60,000 nucleotides of DNA, from NCBI GenBank assembly GCA_014529385.2, contig CM043953.1, positions 95,756,842-95,816,841 of the forward strand, given 5' to 3'. Below the pieces are notes generated by a model. The model was not told the origin of the DNA. It saw nothing but the letters and a program-made list of their open reading frames with translations, and made no database searches. Position 1 is the first letter of the stretch; every line of letters begins with the position of its first letter. This DNA is from Adiantum capillus-veneris. Its lineage: Eukaryota; Streptophyta; Polypodiopsida; Polypodiales; Pteridaceae. Position numbers and translations under genes: made by a program. Positions 23,822 through 33,577 of this stretch are shown here, in pieces.

Positions 23822-24436
23822 TCATCTGTCCAGCCTTGAGGCAGTGCGGGCATACTGGAGGCTTGTGTAGGTGAAACCAGGTGTGCTGTTCCATGGGCCA
23901 ACTTCCCATAAGTCAATCATCGCCCACTTTTTGCACAAACTTTGCCATTTAGACCTTTCTGAGCCAGCCAACATACTAGAGGATCCTGTTTTATCCTTGC
24001 TCTTTTCTACCATATTGAAGTCACCAACCAACAACCACTCGCCTTCAATAGGAGTATCTCTAAGATGCATCCACAATTTAGCTCTTTCTTTTGCATTGCA
24101 AGGGCCATACACATTCACAACTGTGAAGGGATGACCTTCTCATCTGATTCTAATCCCCAAGATTCTGCTGGATGGGTGGTTAAGAACCACCTTCGATTCC
24201 AATTCTCTATCCGCAATGTTGAGGACGCCACTGAAACCGTTACTTCCTTCTCCATAGAATACCAGTTTCTTTCCTAGCACCTGTTTTCTCTTGCTATGGG
24301 CATCTAAGTGGTGTTCTTGGATGGGCCAGCAGTTGACTGTCTTCTTCTTTTTTACTTCCTCCCAGAAAAGGGTACTCTTCTTAAGGGTTTTCAACCCCTT
24401 TACGTTCCAAGATTGAATAGTGAGAGACTCCATCAT
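23822..24436 (-). pseudogene. LINE ORF2 apurinic-type endonuclease
   Basis: From 24436: LTIQSWNVKGL (motif with the catalytic Asn), IQEHHLD (ExH variant of the metal-binding Glu motif), then from 24118 NVYGPCNAKER, LLVGDFNMVE (GDFN) and SRLDR near the end, the usual order of L1 endonuclease motifs. A TGA or TAG stop near 24139 and another at 23821 break the frame, after which SLSDHIPL (the SDH motif) can still be read in continuation. The enzyme would nick target DNA for priming. Confidence 0.82.
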
Positions 24437-24497
24437 TATTGGGATAGAGGAACAAATTCTTCAGCATCCGAATCACTCCTCCCCCCCCTCTCCTTGG

Positions 24498-26152
24498 TCA
24501 TAGGAGAATCCGGGGGTTCCAGGTAGAGAATTTCTTTTCTTGCAGTGCTACAAATGGATTGCGCAGTGGGACAGTGAACCCCCCTCCTTTCAATGGGGTG
24601 GAGGATGAATTAGATCCTTTCACCTCAAGTGTTCTCACAACTTGAAGCACTTTGTAATCTCTTGCCACTGCCTTCACTCTTCTGGCTCTTTTCAGACCAG
24701 GGACTTGGACAAATGTCACTGTTGTCACTGTCATAAATTTGGGGGTAGCAGCGGAAGTACTGCTCCTATTATTATTTTCCGCACCTTCAAAAGTTCGTTG
24801 TATGGGAATCAATTCCTCCACAATCTTGTCATGTATCTTGATATCCATTTTGTCACAAACCATACCTCCTTTATCCTTCTCTGCATGTACCCCTTCATTA
24901 CTGCCTCCTTGCTTCTCCAGCCCTTCCACCGGGGAATCCATTTTACTGGGAGACCTGTGTTGCCGGAGCTGCTGTAACATTAGACTTCAAGGGGAAGTCC
25001 TTAGCGAAGTGTCCAAACTTGTTGCATTCAAAACATGCCCCAAAGTATGTTCCAAAGTTTAGCGGAATAGTAACTAACCCTACTTCGACATTGATAACCA
25101 TTATCTTAGGTGGCGTTTTAGACACATCCCAGCCAATACAAACCCTGTTTGAGGTTTTGCCAAACCCTCTCTTGCTAGGTATAAATAAGGGGATACCCAA
25201 TTGGCTAGCAAGCATCCTAAGATTTTCCCACAGCCAGCTAGGCAGACCCACAAGCTCAACCCAGGCCGGATGAAACCCTTGTAAAGATTCAGTTGAGTCG
25301 AACACTGGCTCCCAAGGCACCACACAAACCGTAGTCCTATTAAAGACTAGGGGCCCTTTGTCAAGGATCTTTTCCACGCCTGAGGCCTCTTTGAATCTTA
25401 CTGAACAAAATCCTTTAGCTAGGTAGAAAGTACTTTCAACTGCTCCTCCATGGCCAAGAATTTGAGGGCCTTGAAGCCAGTGAATCATCTCAAACCTGTT
25501 CGGGATTCTTTCACTGAACCCAAATACAAGCGTTAGCTCAGCTTGCCTAGCTAACTGTTTTTTGATAATTGCTGGTGCTATCGCTATAGTAATCGCCTTG
25601 GCAACCTCCACCTGCTGGGGCAAAGACTTTTTTAAAGCGGAAAAGACCCGATCTGCCAACCCGTCTTCCACCAACCCACTGCAATCTGCTTGGGAACTAG
25701 CCTCTTTTGTTGTTGTTAGGGCCGGATTCAATCATTTTGTTGACTTCCTTAAGCTCTTGCTGAAGTCTAGCTCTTGTATTCTGTAGTTTTTCGAAATCTC
25801 CTTCACTCGACAACCCTTCTGCTGAGCCTTTTCCACAATCCTTAGAGTTAGGCCCCTTGAGTATGCCAACAAACGAGATGCCTGGCCTGTGAACTGGAGA
25901 TACACTTGACACCTTATTTATGTTCGTACAGATGGGACCCTGAGGAGCCCCGTCTTTGAGGGTTTTAACCTCGAATTTGAACCCTTGACCTGAGCCAATT
26001 TTCTCTCTTGGTTCTTCAGAAGGCACTTTTCCAATCGGTACAATTTTGTCCACTTTCATGGTTAAAGCCTTTGGCAAATCGGGGCTAACATTTCGGTGCT
26101 TGAGAAAAAAAAAAAAAGAGTAGGTGGGAGTATTCTCTTCTCCCATTCCCAA
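24498..26152 (-). pseudogene. LINE ORF1 (DUF4283-type, zinc knuckle)
   Basis: It starts near 26152 and includes a coiled-coil-like stretch (KLQNTRARLQQELKEVNKMIE), then a DUF4283-like RNA-binding region (25731-24943; WLQGPQILGHGG, GFCSVRFKEASGVEKIL, FHPAWVELVGLPSWLW) and a zinc knuckle CFECNKFGHFAKDF, where the last Cys is Phe. The tail (24980-24498) is basic and Ser-rich. The parts sit in three frames, with shifts near 25710 and 24960. Known ORF1 proteins of plant L1s bind the LINE RNA. This copy has lost a zinc ligand and its frame. Confidence 0.78.
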
Positions 26153-26154
26153 GT

Positions 26155-27424
26155 CGGATAAAAGTGATGAATGCCTTTATGATTCCTTACATTGCCTTCA
26201 CTAGACTGCTTCTCAAGATGGCTAAGTGTCACTGGAAAGAGTTCTTAAAACCAGTAAAAAGGTTTTTATGGAAAAACAACACGAAATCCTCCAGGCCATG
26301 GCAATGGGCCGGGTGGGAATTAGTTGATTGACCGATGAATCAAGGAGGCCTAGGAATTCTCAACCCTGTGGCCCATGCAGAAGCTTGTTGCACCAAGTTT
26401 GTTGTCTCCTTGGCTAAACATGATCAAGTTTGGGCTTTCATGGTCAGAGATATGATAGAAACATCTAAACTTGGCTCGGATGGTGGAAAGTGGAGAGGGG
26501 TGGAGGTTCATGACGAACTGTTAGCCTCGGAGTGTTCTACCTTAAGACTGGGAGGCAGCTCAGGAGAATTGGTAAGAAAATGCAAGAGAGCAGCAGGAGT
26601 CTTAAAGTGGGGGGAAGAAGTCAGATACTTCAAGAACTCCATTTTGCATTGGTCCCCCTGGTTGTCTAAAGTTGTAGATCTGCCACAAACTCCCTATTCG
26701 ACAGGAAACTGAATAATAAGGGTCTGAAGCGGCTTGGACACTTCTAGGACAGTGGCAACAAGAGTTGGAAAACCATTGACCTTCTGGTTACCTAGTACCA
26801 ACTCAATAGCTTGGAGGTCTTGCTGGTCCACAAAGTGATGAAGGAGATTGACAATTTAGTGATGCCAATCTGTGATTTGGTGTTTGACGGGAATGCCTGG
26901 AAATGGCTAAAAGAATTTATCAGACAATGATGCATAAGAAGAATTAGTCTAGCCCCCTAAACAAGCTATGGAAAAAGCAATGGCCGGAGGAAAGGTGGGA
27001 GCAAGTATTGGAGTACATATGGAAGCCAAAGGTTCCGCAGCACATGAAGGTCTTTCTATGGAAGGTAATTTGGGGTGCTCTACCGGCGGGGGTGAAGATT
27101 CAGGAGAGAGGGATTGGGTCAGATGGATGCTTGGGGTGCAGGATGGCTAGACAAGATCTGGCCCACCTATTCATGGACTGCCCAACTATTAAAGGCCTCG
27201 TAGGGAAAATATGCAAGTGGGTCCGAAGAACATGGAAAATTAGGTTCAGACTGACCTATTCCTTGGAGGCAAGAATTCAAGAAGTCCTGCTCTCCTCGTC
27301 AGCACTCAAATCATCAGATATTTCTTTTTACATAATGTATGGCAGACAAGGAACCGCCGTGTATTTGAAGGAGGTTCTGACGTCGCAAGCTTCGCAAAAA
27401 TTACTCAAGAAAGCAAAGTGCTAA
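26155..27424 (+). pseudogene. LINE ORF2 C-terminus, sense segment
   Basis: It opens with RIKVMNAFMIPYIAFTRLLL, the continuation of the RT thumb that the inverted segment lacks. It continues GGLGILNPVAHAEAC (26335-26712), with breaks, to a zf-RVT domain CLGCRMARQDLAHLFMDCP (C-x2-C-x7-H-x4-C, all ligands present) near 27133-27190. It ends about 270 bp before the A-run. Confidence 0.8.
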
Positions 27425-27607
27425 TATAGACGCTCGGACGCAAGCAACACTCGGAGGATTGGTCTACGACTACTTGTGCATTGTTGTCAGCAGATGGAAT
27501 GCCTAGGACGGCGTAAAGATCTCAAAAGCACAATTTTTTGGACCATGTGTATCGAGGAAGAGGCGGCGGGTTGGTCGGGGTGACCGCCCTGATGTAATTA
27601 TAGTCTA

Positions 27608-27705
27608 TAGATGATGTCATGGCTCAACAAGAGCATGACCTTGTAATTTTTTTGGGCTGCTCAATATAATTCACTCACAATTGTGAGTTTTGCACACAAA
27701 AAAAA
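27608..27705 (+). ncRNA. LINE 3' UTR with two hairpins and A-tail
   Basis: ATGTCATGGCTC..GAGCATG can fold (CAT.GCTC with GAGC.ATG, one bulged G). Downstream ACTCACAATTGTGAGT (27672-27687) is a perfect 16-nt palindrome, then a run of nine A. The first hairpin is kept in the LINE tails at 1262-1300 and 30507-30540, and the second in weakened form at 30465-30480. This fits a structure read by the LINE RT. Confidence 0.55.
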
Positions 27706-27706
27706 G

Positions 27707-27722
27707 GATTCTAAACTCATTT
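27707..27722 (+). repeat. Right target-site duplication of inverted LINE
   Basis: A 16-bp copy of 22064-22079 directly after the A-run. Confidence 0.9.
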
Positions 27723-27791
27723 ATTTTCATAAAATCCAGCAAGATGCTTAAGGCAAATGGAAAGGAAAGAAGGGAAAGGGAATACCTCAAG

Positions 27792-28110
27792 TGTTAGGAT
27801 TTGGATCGTGCTAGCTATGGTGGATGAAAGAGAAACATGGTGCAAGTGTATGAGTGTGTGTTAGCAAGCTTATCACTCAAGTGAATTAGGTTCCAAGATA
27901 GATTAGCTTAGACTCATAAACACAATCTTGGAGTATTGACTTAGCTTAGCACAAGCTCACCATAGACAAGCATGTAGTGCAAAATGAGTTGTTATTTATT
28001 GATTCAAGAAATGAGCTTTAAGTAGCTCTACAACCTTGCTCCACAGTATGTGGGATAAATCCACTCTCCTCTCCTTGACTCACACCTTAGGACAAAGCTC
28101 ACACTTTACA
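27792..28110 (-). repeat. Probable 3' LTR of gag-only element
   Basis: On the minus strand it runs TGTAAAGTGTGAGC to CCAAATCCTAACA, directly after the purine tract 28111-28125. It contains a polyadenylation-like AATAAATAA (about 28003). No partner copy is available to confirm the ends. Confidence 0.5.
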
Positions 28111-28158
28111 ATCCTCCCCTTGAGGTTTGGACTAAGACAAGATACTAAAGATGCACGA

Positions 28159-28323
28159 TCCACACAGGCTAACAAAATCCACACAAGATGGTGATATCCA
28201 CACAGGAAAGTAAAGTCCACAAAGGATGGTGATATCCACACAGGATGGTAAAAATCCACACAAGAACAATCCACAAAGGATGGTGATGTCCACACAGGAT
28301 GATAATCTGGTATCCACACAGGA
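28159..28323 (-). repeat. Irregular TCCACA minisatellite
   Basis: Nine boxes of TCCACA(C/A)A(G/A)G, mostly followed by ATGGTGAT, spaced 13-21 bp within 165 bp. It lies between the gag stop and the PPT of the gag-only element. Confidence 0.8.
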
Positions 28324-28358
28324 AAAAGTCCTCCCCTACAAGTAGAGAGTCTGCATCT

Positions 28359-29220
28359 TCAAAATGGGTCTTCCCAAACTCTACCTTCGTCTTCGTCCTT
28401 TTTGTCTTCTACTATGTGAGCTGATCCTCTGTCAAGTCTCTTGCCTTCATTGCTTCTGCTGTTGCTTTCTCCACTGCTACTGCCTCCACTTGAGTAGCAT
28501 CGAGAAGGAGGGTGTCCTTTCCTACCACATTTGTTGCAAGGTTTGTTTGTGTAGCAATCTTTCGCTACGTGTCCCATTCTTCCACATTCATAACACTTTC
28601 GTCCGTTTGTTGATGTTGATGGCGAATATCTTCCCCTTGAAGATGTTGCGATGAAAACTCCTGCTGATGGGGTAAGTGAACCTCTTTGCTTTATTTCTTC
28701 TGCTTGGATTGAGTTGATTACATCTTGAAATGGTGGTGCTGGTTCTTTTTCTTCAAGAATTGTGACTAAGTGGTCATAAGAGGGTGGAAGTGCACTTAAA
28801 AGTATGGACACTTTGTCATCTTCTGGTACTTCAACTTGGATGTAGATGAGCTGCGTGACAGTGCTCTGAAGCCTGTTCACTAGGCTAGCAATATCCTCCC
28901 CTTTAATCATGGTTACTTTGTAAAGCTGTCTTTTAAGACTGACTTTGCTTCTTTTGGCTCTAGCTCCAAAATTACTTTCTAGGACATGCCAGGCTTCATG
29001 TGCATGCTTACATTCATCTATGAAATGCACATAGTTATCATGCAAATAAGTGATGATAATTCCCAATGCTTGTTTGTCTTTGGCCAAATTTTGTGCACTT
29101 GCTATGAGTGTAGATGCCCTAGTGTGCACTCCATCGGGTTCGGCTTGTTGCTCGAGGGCAGTGCTAATGACATACCACCTCTTAACTTCGTTTGCCAAGT
29201 GTGAAATCCCTCCCCATTGA
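28359..29220 (-). pseudogene. Copia-type gag with two zinc knuckles
   Basis: The main frame (29198-28359) has the UBN2 core (AHEAWHVLESNF, LKRQLYKVTM, VNRLQSTVTQL, LLSALPPSYDHLV) and then two CCHC knuckles, CYECGRMGHVAKDC and CNKCGRKGHPPSRC, and a Ser/Glu-rich tail. The natural N-terminus FNGEGFHTWQTKLRGGM is in another frame around 29165-29222, so one frameshift breaks the start; the rest is open for about 280 codons. Two knuckles in tandem and the absence of protease fit a Gag that packages RNA using another element's enzymes. Confidence 0.75.
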
Positions 29221-29230
29221 ATTTCTCTAT

Positions 29231-30365
29231 TCCCTTGTCCCCGATTTGTGCCAATAGAGGGGTCTTAGCTTAGGAGACTCTCCTAGCCAGTGTCTTCCTC
29301 TTTACACTGTGCACAATTGATGATAAAAAATTTTAATTTGCAAAATTGTGCTTGGTTGCAAGATTTCAATTTTAATGTCACTTTAATAAAAAATTCTCTC
29401 AATGTGAAGTACCTCTTCACTCGAGGTGAAGTCACTCTTCACAATAGGTAGTGTTCTTTGAGATTTTTGAAATCTGTGCTTGGAGAAATCCTTTTTGAAG
29501 CTCGATGAGATCTTGAGGTCCGCCTTTGAATGCCTTTTGGAAGGCTTTGAAATCTTTGGTTTATTTGCCTTGGGGAAGCCCTTGAACCTTGGCAATAAAC
29601 TTCTTGTCGCAATTCCGCGGTCGGTGAGAACGGGCTCCTTTGAAGTCTTTTGTTGAAGCTCTGTGGGACAGCACCCTTATAAGGGGTTTGATTGCCTTGG
29701 ACCTTGGAGGCTCGGATGCACTAGGCAGGGTTGCCTGCGGGAATGCGCCCCTGTGGGGGGTTGAGCTTAAAAGGTTGAAGGCTTTAAGGCTCCTGAAGCC
29801 AGCGCCGTCGGAAGGGAGGCCCAACAAGGTCGGGTAATCTGGGCAAGGTGGGGTCAGGCCGGGTAGGGCGGGGGCAGGCCGGGCGGCGCCGGTAGGGCCG
29901 GTCAGGCGCGGGCATGAGCGTCGGGCAGCGAGCAAAAAGCCAAGGTGTGCGCGCGATCGTGGGATCTCCCCCTTGCGGATCCGAAAATCGGATTTCAAAC
30001 GAGTTTGGCGTCGTCTTCAGCTTCGCCCAGTGGGCGCCCAAAATGGGTTGGCCGCTTTTCTGAGGTCCGCCGCGGCAGAGCCTTTGAGCGTGGGGCCTTG
30101 AGCTCCTACTTAGGGAAGGGTACCCACCAAATTGGGGCTACCCATTGACTTTTAGAGTATTTTGGCACATGGCATTAAATGCAGTTAGGCATACACACAT
30201 ACACACATAAAATTATGAACTGCTGCAGGGATTAGAGAGACCGAGAATGCACTTTGATTAAAGAATTGATTAAATGATTAAGTGCTCTAAAGGAGCCCGA
30301 ATTGAGCAAGGAGATAGTCGGTAGAGAGCTCTTGAGACGACAGGCTACGCACACACACCAATCAT
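29231..30365. other. GC-rich stretch, no gene recognised
   Basis: 29600-30120 is strongly GC-rich, with repeated GGCCGGG/GGGCGGG units near 29850-29920, unlike its AT-rich surroundings. A 12-bp palindrome CCCTTATAAGGG (29678-29689) could be a TATA region. Open frames here are Pro/Arg-rich and have no domain. It may be an LTR of an unrecognised element. Confidence 0.4.
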
Positions 30366-30824
30366 AACTGTGACGGCCGGGAATGGTCTTTCAGTGACCA
30401 ATTGTTGGGGCTTGCCTCCCCCGTTTGGGCGTTCTCTTTTTTTCTTTGAAGAAAACTTACAATGGTGAGTAAATTATATTGACAACCACAGAAAATTACA
30501 AACGCGTGCCATGCTCGTGACGAGCCATGACATCTATAAGAGGTCACTAATACATCAGCTAATAGGGGAGCCACCCCTCGGCCAACATAGGGTCCTTACC
30601 TGTAAGAGTCGGTTACTATGGTGCCAATTAGTCTGCTCCATTCATTAGAGTTCTTACATTTTCCGAAATCTAGGATTGCCCCCCTCCTTTCTTGTATTAT
30701 CTCTTTGAACCTAGCTGTTTCCATGGTGTTGTCGAATATCTGACCATTCATAGCCTTCCAGGTCTGTTTGAAGTAGCAAAATCTAACAATTAGCACTGAA
30801 AGACCATTCCCGGCCGTCACAGTT
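30366..30824. repeat. 40-bp inverted repeat enclosing an L1 3' end
   Basis: Arm 30366-30405 starts AACTGTGACGGCCGGGAATG. Arm 30784-30824 is its reverse complement, perfect over the outer 31 bp and close over the next 9. The enclosed sequence is mostly a minus-strand LINE 3' end (next entry). Confidence 0.9.
30430..30793 (-). mobile_element. 5'-truncated L1 3' end
   Basis: The minus-strand frame reads IVRFCYFKQTWKAMNGQIFDN, resembling the end of ORF2 in the LINE at 1262. It is followed by the GATGTCATGGCTC..GAGCATG hairpin, TTGTAATTTTC and a short A-rich tail. It is about 360 bp long and non-functional. Confidence 0.7.
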
Positions 30825-30901
30825 GAGGGGAGCAGGGCCATGACCCAGCAGTGATCACTGACGTGCGAACAGGCAACGCAGGGAGGGGCAACTAAGACGG
30901 T

Positions 30902-31035
30902 TGATGTGGATGCCTTTGATTGGCATAGACAACTGATTTTGCAGACTTATGAGCGCTGACTTTCGATGGGTGATGTGGATGCCTTTGATTGGCGTACACA
31001 ATTGATTTTGCAGACTTATGAGCGCTGACTTGGAG
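30902..31035 (+). repeat. 69-bp tandem duplication
   Basis: Two units, each starting TGATGTGGATGCCTTTGATT and ending ATGAGCGCTGACTT, 30902-30970 and 30971-31035, with about four differences. Confidence 0.92.
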
Positions 31036-31507
31036 TGGTTTGATTGCACGCATTCAAATTACTGGTGTTGATGTGTCATCTGCAGGATTAGATTCTAGAA
31101 GCTGATTTGGGAAGCGATGATTGGCTGAAAGCCCTGTCAGTGGCCACTGAGTATTGCTGAGGTGTCCAACATCTGGTGATGGCGCACTGCAATTCTGGCC
31201 AAGAAACCATGCAAAATGAACGGTTGCGATTGCCTGCTCTCCGACCCCCGACTGTGACGGATCTTGCGATTGCAAGTTCAAGTTCTTCTGTTTTTTCTAT
31301 TTTGTCAAACTCACATTTATGACTGTGCCATGGAGCACCATCAAAACCAAAAAACTTTAAATTTTTAAAGCTGATGAATAAATCTCGATGCAAACACACT
31401 ATAATGTAAATTTAGTATTTTTATGAACATGCAATTTGATCTTAGAGCATGATGTGATAAAATTGCAACAATACTTGAAAAAAAAAAGTTTGGTGAACGA
31501 AATTTAC
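31036..31507. other. no gene recognised
   Basis: Lies downstream of the GDSL exon on the minus strand. No following GDSL exon (blocks IV-V, with the catalytic Asp-x-x-His) could be found. Confidence 0.4.
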
Positions 31508-31815
31508 CTCAAGGTCCGAGTGGTTTTGTAAAAATGCACCATAATCATTTCCTGCAACAACGAGAAGAACTATAGAGGATTTTACAATCTCTGTTGAGAC
31601 CACATATTCTTCAATTAGTTGCTTTATCTCCTTGATCTGTTCATTAATAGTAGGAATGTTGGCACCAAATGTTGGGCCTACGCCACTTCCTCCATATCCA
31701 AAATTGATTCCTGTTGCTGTTGAGCTCTGCAAAACATTTTCTTCGTCACTCGTTGAGTTCAGAGTGCTCTTGATTACTCTATAAGGCGTCGGACTTGTTA
31801 AGTTCAAAAAACTGG
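31508..31815 (-). CDS. GDSL esterase/lipase, single internal exon
   Basis: On the minus strand a splice acceptor (TTGTTGCAG) precedes SFLNLTSPTPYR, then GINFGYGGSGVG (block II, oxyanion-hole Gly), PTINEQIKEIKQLIEEY and LLVVAGNDYGAFL (block III, Asn), followed by a donor (GAG|GTAAAT). This order matches the middle of plant GDSL lipases, secreted serine hydrolases. The block I exon with the catalytic Ser and the last exon with Asp/His were not found in the flanks, so it is either a gene with long introns whose other exons I missed or, more likely, an isolated exon. The frame is open over all 308 bp. Confidence 0.6.
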
Positions 31816-31895
31816 CTGCAACAAAAATTTAAAGGTATTTGAAATGTAGGGCAACTTAGACACTCTCTCGACTAAAATTCTGAATACAATTTCTC

Positions 31896-31898
<3 letters not shown>

Positions 31899-31983
<85 letters not shown>
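31899..31983. repeat. (CT)n(CA)n compound microsatellite
   Basis: About 20 CT units pass directly into about 22 CA units. Confidence 0.95.
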
Positions 31984-31987
<4 letters not shown>

Positions 31988-32049
31988 CTAGAGATAGAAA
32001 CATTAGTTCTCTAGTTGCTTTATTTTTACTAGTGCTGGGCTTCGCTTGC

Positions 32050-32056
<7 letters not shown>

Positions 32057-32091
<35 letters not shown>
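32057..32091. repeat. (TC)n microsatellite
   Basis: About 17 TC units. Confidence 0.95.
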
Positions 32092-32094
<3 letters not shown>

Positions 32095-33115
32095 TGTGCA
32101 CAATCTCGCTGAGCGCACTGGACTACAAGGTGCACTCGTATGAACATCGTTAGATGAAGCTCCTGCTGTTGACGGTGGCCCGGGAAGGGGGGGTTTGGGG
32201 GGGGGGGGGGGAGGGGGACCCCCATTATAATTGTATAGATGTAATCACCATGGTTTAGACTCTCACACACACACACTAAAACCCAGTATTAAAAACAACC
32301 ATAAAGATTGTTTAGAATCACCCTATAACAAATAATGTCATGGGGTAGTCATGGTGTTTTTTTTGGTTACGAGTGAGACTCCCTCCCCCTCCGGCGCAGT
32401 GGCCACCTTCGGCGACAAAAGATGAATTTGTTTAAAGCGACATGCACACATATGGTGGCGTATGATTAGAGGTCATATATGACCTATGGGACCAAAGATA
32501 CATTTGTTGTACTATGTATGGGGTGATGAAAATCACAATGGAGAACCCACGCTGCAGCTAGGAGAGAAAAGCGTGTAGATCTATCATCTATGCCATGGTT
32601 GAAAATGTGTTGGAAGCAAACTGAATGCCAATAGTTTGAGATGGCAGCAATGGAAGCCCATATCCCTAAAATTTAATCTTCCATAAGGCTGAAGATGAGA
32701 GATTGACTCCATCATTTAATTTCTATTTGTCTTGGGGCTATTCCACCCTATGGGATCCATGTACTTTTTGGCCTGCCCAAGGGGCAAAGGCTATAGAGAT
32801 CACTTCTCTTTTTGCTGACTAAAATGTTTTTTATTTGTTTTATGTTTATTTTGTGGTTTTTTATCAAGCACAGCTTTGTGGCATGATTAAAGTGGTTGGG
32901 AATGGGTATCCTAGTTGGTTGGTAGAGATAAGGCCGACGCGTAGGATTTTTATTGGGTTATGATGATTTTTGAAGGGAGTGATAAGGCACGCCGTTTAGG
33001 TTTTCAAGGGGAGCTCATCATTTGGCCATTGAGTGTTTCTTCGTCGTCTGCAGTCTCAGCCGCTAAGGCCTGAGGGATGGCGAGCTCGATAGGGTTGCTC
33101 CCTTCAAGGCAGTGA

Positions 33116-33117
<2 letters not shown>

Positions 33118-33162
<45 letters not shown>
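33118..33162. repeat. (CT)n microsatellite upstream of F-box fragment
   Basis: About 22 CT units, a common feature of plant 5' UTRs. Confidence 0.95.
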
Positions 33163-33167
<5 letters not shown>

Positions 33168-33384
33168 CTCTCTCTCACTCTGCTTTGGCATATTTCGTTT
33201 GTTCTTGTATCAGATCTTCAAGACGCCACTCGAAGCCACTGCAAGCTCCCTCATGCTCCATCGTCTTGTCACGGAACCAGGGAGTGTAGGAAAGATCTGC
33301 ACGGCGTAAGCCTCGGTGCGTTTTGTTGTTGTGCGCATCAGAACAGAGAACTTCGTCCACACCCCCGTCTCTAATCGTTTGGCA

Positions 33385-33577
33385 GGAGTGTACTGATGCG
33401 CTACACCACATCTTCTTCAACCCACTCAGCATCTCTGATGTGTTGCAATGCCGCCTTGTCTGTAAGCCCTGGCATCTCCGTCTCGGCAACAGAGACTCCG
33501 CTGCCGATTCTGCTGCTTTTCCCGTCATCCACTCACTGGTTCGTTTTGGGCTTTGGTTCCCGCCGCTTCCACAGTGA
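33385..33577 (+). pseudogene. F-box domain fragment
   Basis: After a possible splice acceptor (TTTGGCAG) the frame reads ALHHIFFNPLSISDVLQCRLVCKPWHLRL, the F-box core (I[FL]..L.[LI].D[LV]L.CR.VCK.W) that binds SKP1 in SCF ubiquitin ligases. The frame stops after PLPQ at 33577 with no Kelch or LRR repeats. The 3' part is duplicated downstream (next entry). An F-box gene cut down to its first domain is likely; a real short gene is less likely. Confidence 0.5.

Larger units (their letters stand above)
22080..27706 (+). mobile_element. Nearly full-length L1 with 5' inversion (twin-primed)
   Basis: The left part (22080-about 26152) is the LINE 5' portion read on the minus strand: ORF1, endonuclease, RT up to the thumb. 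The right part (about 26155-27705) is the 3' portion on the plus strand: end of RT, zf-RVT, 3' UTR, A-run. Both parts lie between perfect 16-bp direct repeats. The RT break is at LGLDVTHK on the inverted side and RIKVMNAFMIP on the sense side. By comparison with 2530-2868 about 25-30 codons are lost between them. This is the arrangement made by twin priming during target-primed reverse transcription. Confidence 0.88.
27792..29230 (-). mobile_element. Copia-like gag-only element (3' LTR, PPT, gag); 5' LTR missing
   Basis: Minus strand: a copia-type gag (29220-28359) is followed, without any pol, by about 230 bp with TCCACA repeats, a purine tract CCTCAAGGGGAGGAT and a TG...CA segment of 319 bp that looks like a 3' LTR. 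Gag-only elements of this layout are known in plants as TR-GAG. No matching 5' LTR is seen up to 30.6 kb, so the copy is truncated or rearranged. Confidence 0.55.
31816..33110. other. no gene recognised; microsatellites and G-run
   Basis: Contains (CT)n-(CA)n at 31899-31983, (TC)n at 32057-32091, and a G-rich run at about 32185-32217. No coding motif is visible. Confidence 0.5.

Noticed and set aside
28159-28323. TCCACA array as a possible CRISPR
   Set aside because: The units are short, irregularly spaced and degenerate, there are no spacers of equal length, and this is a plant retroelement context.
29231-30600. 5' LTR partner for the gag-only copia element
   Set aside because: No segment here matches 27792-28110, so a complete element could not be claimed.
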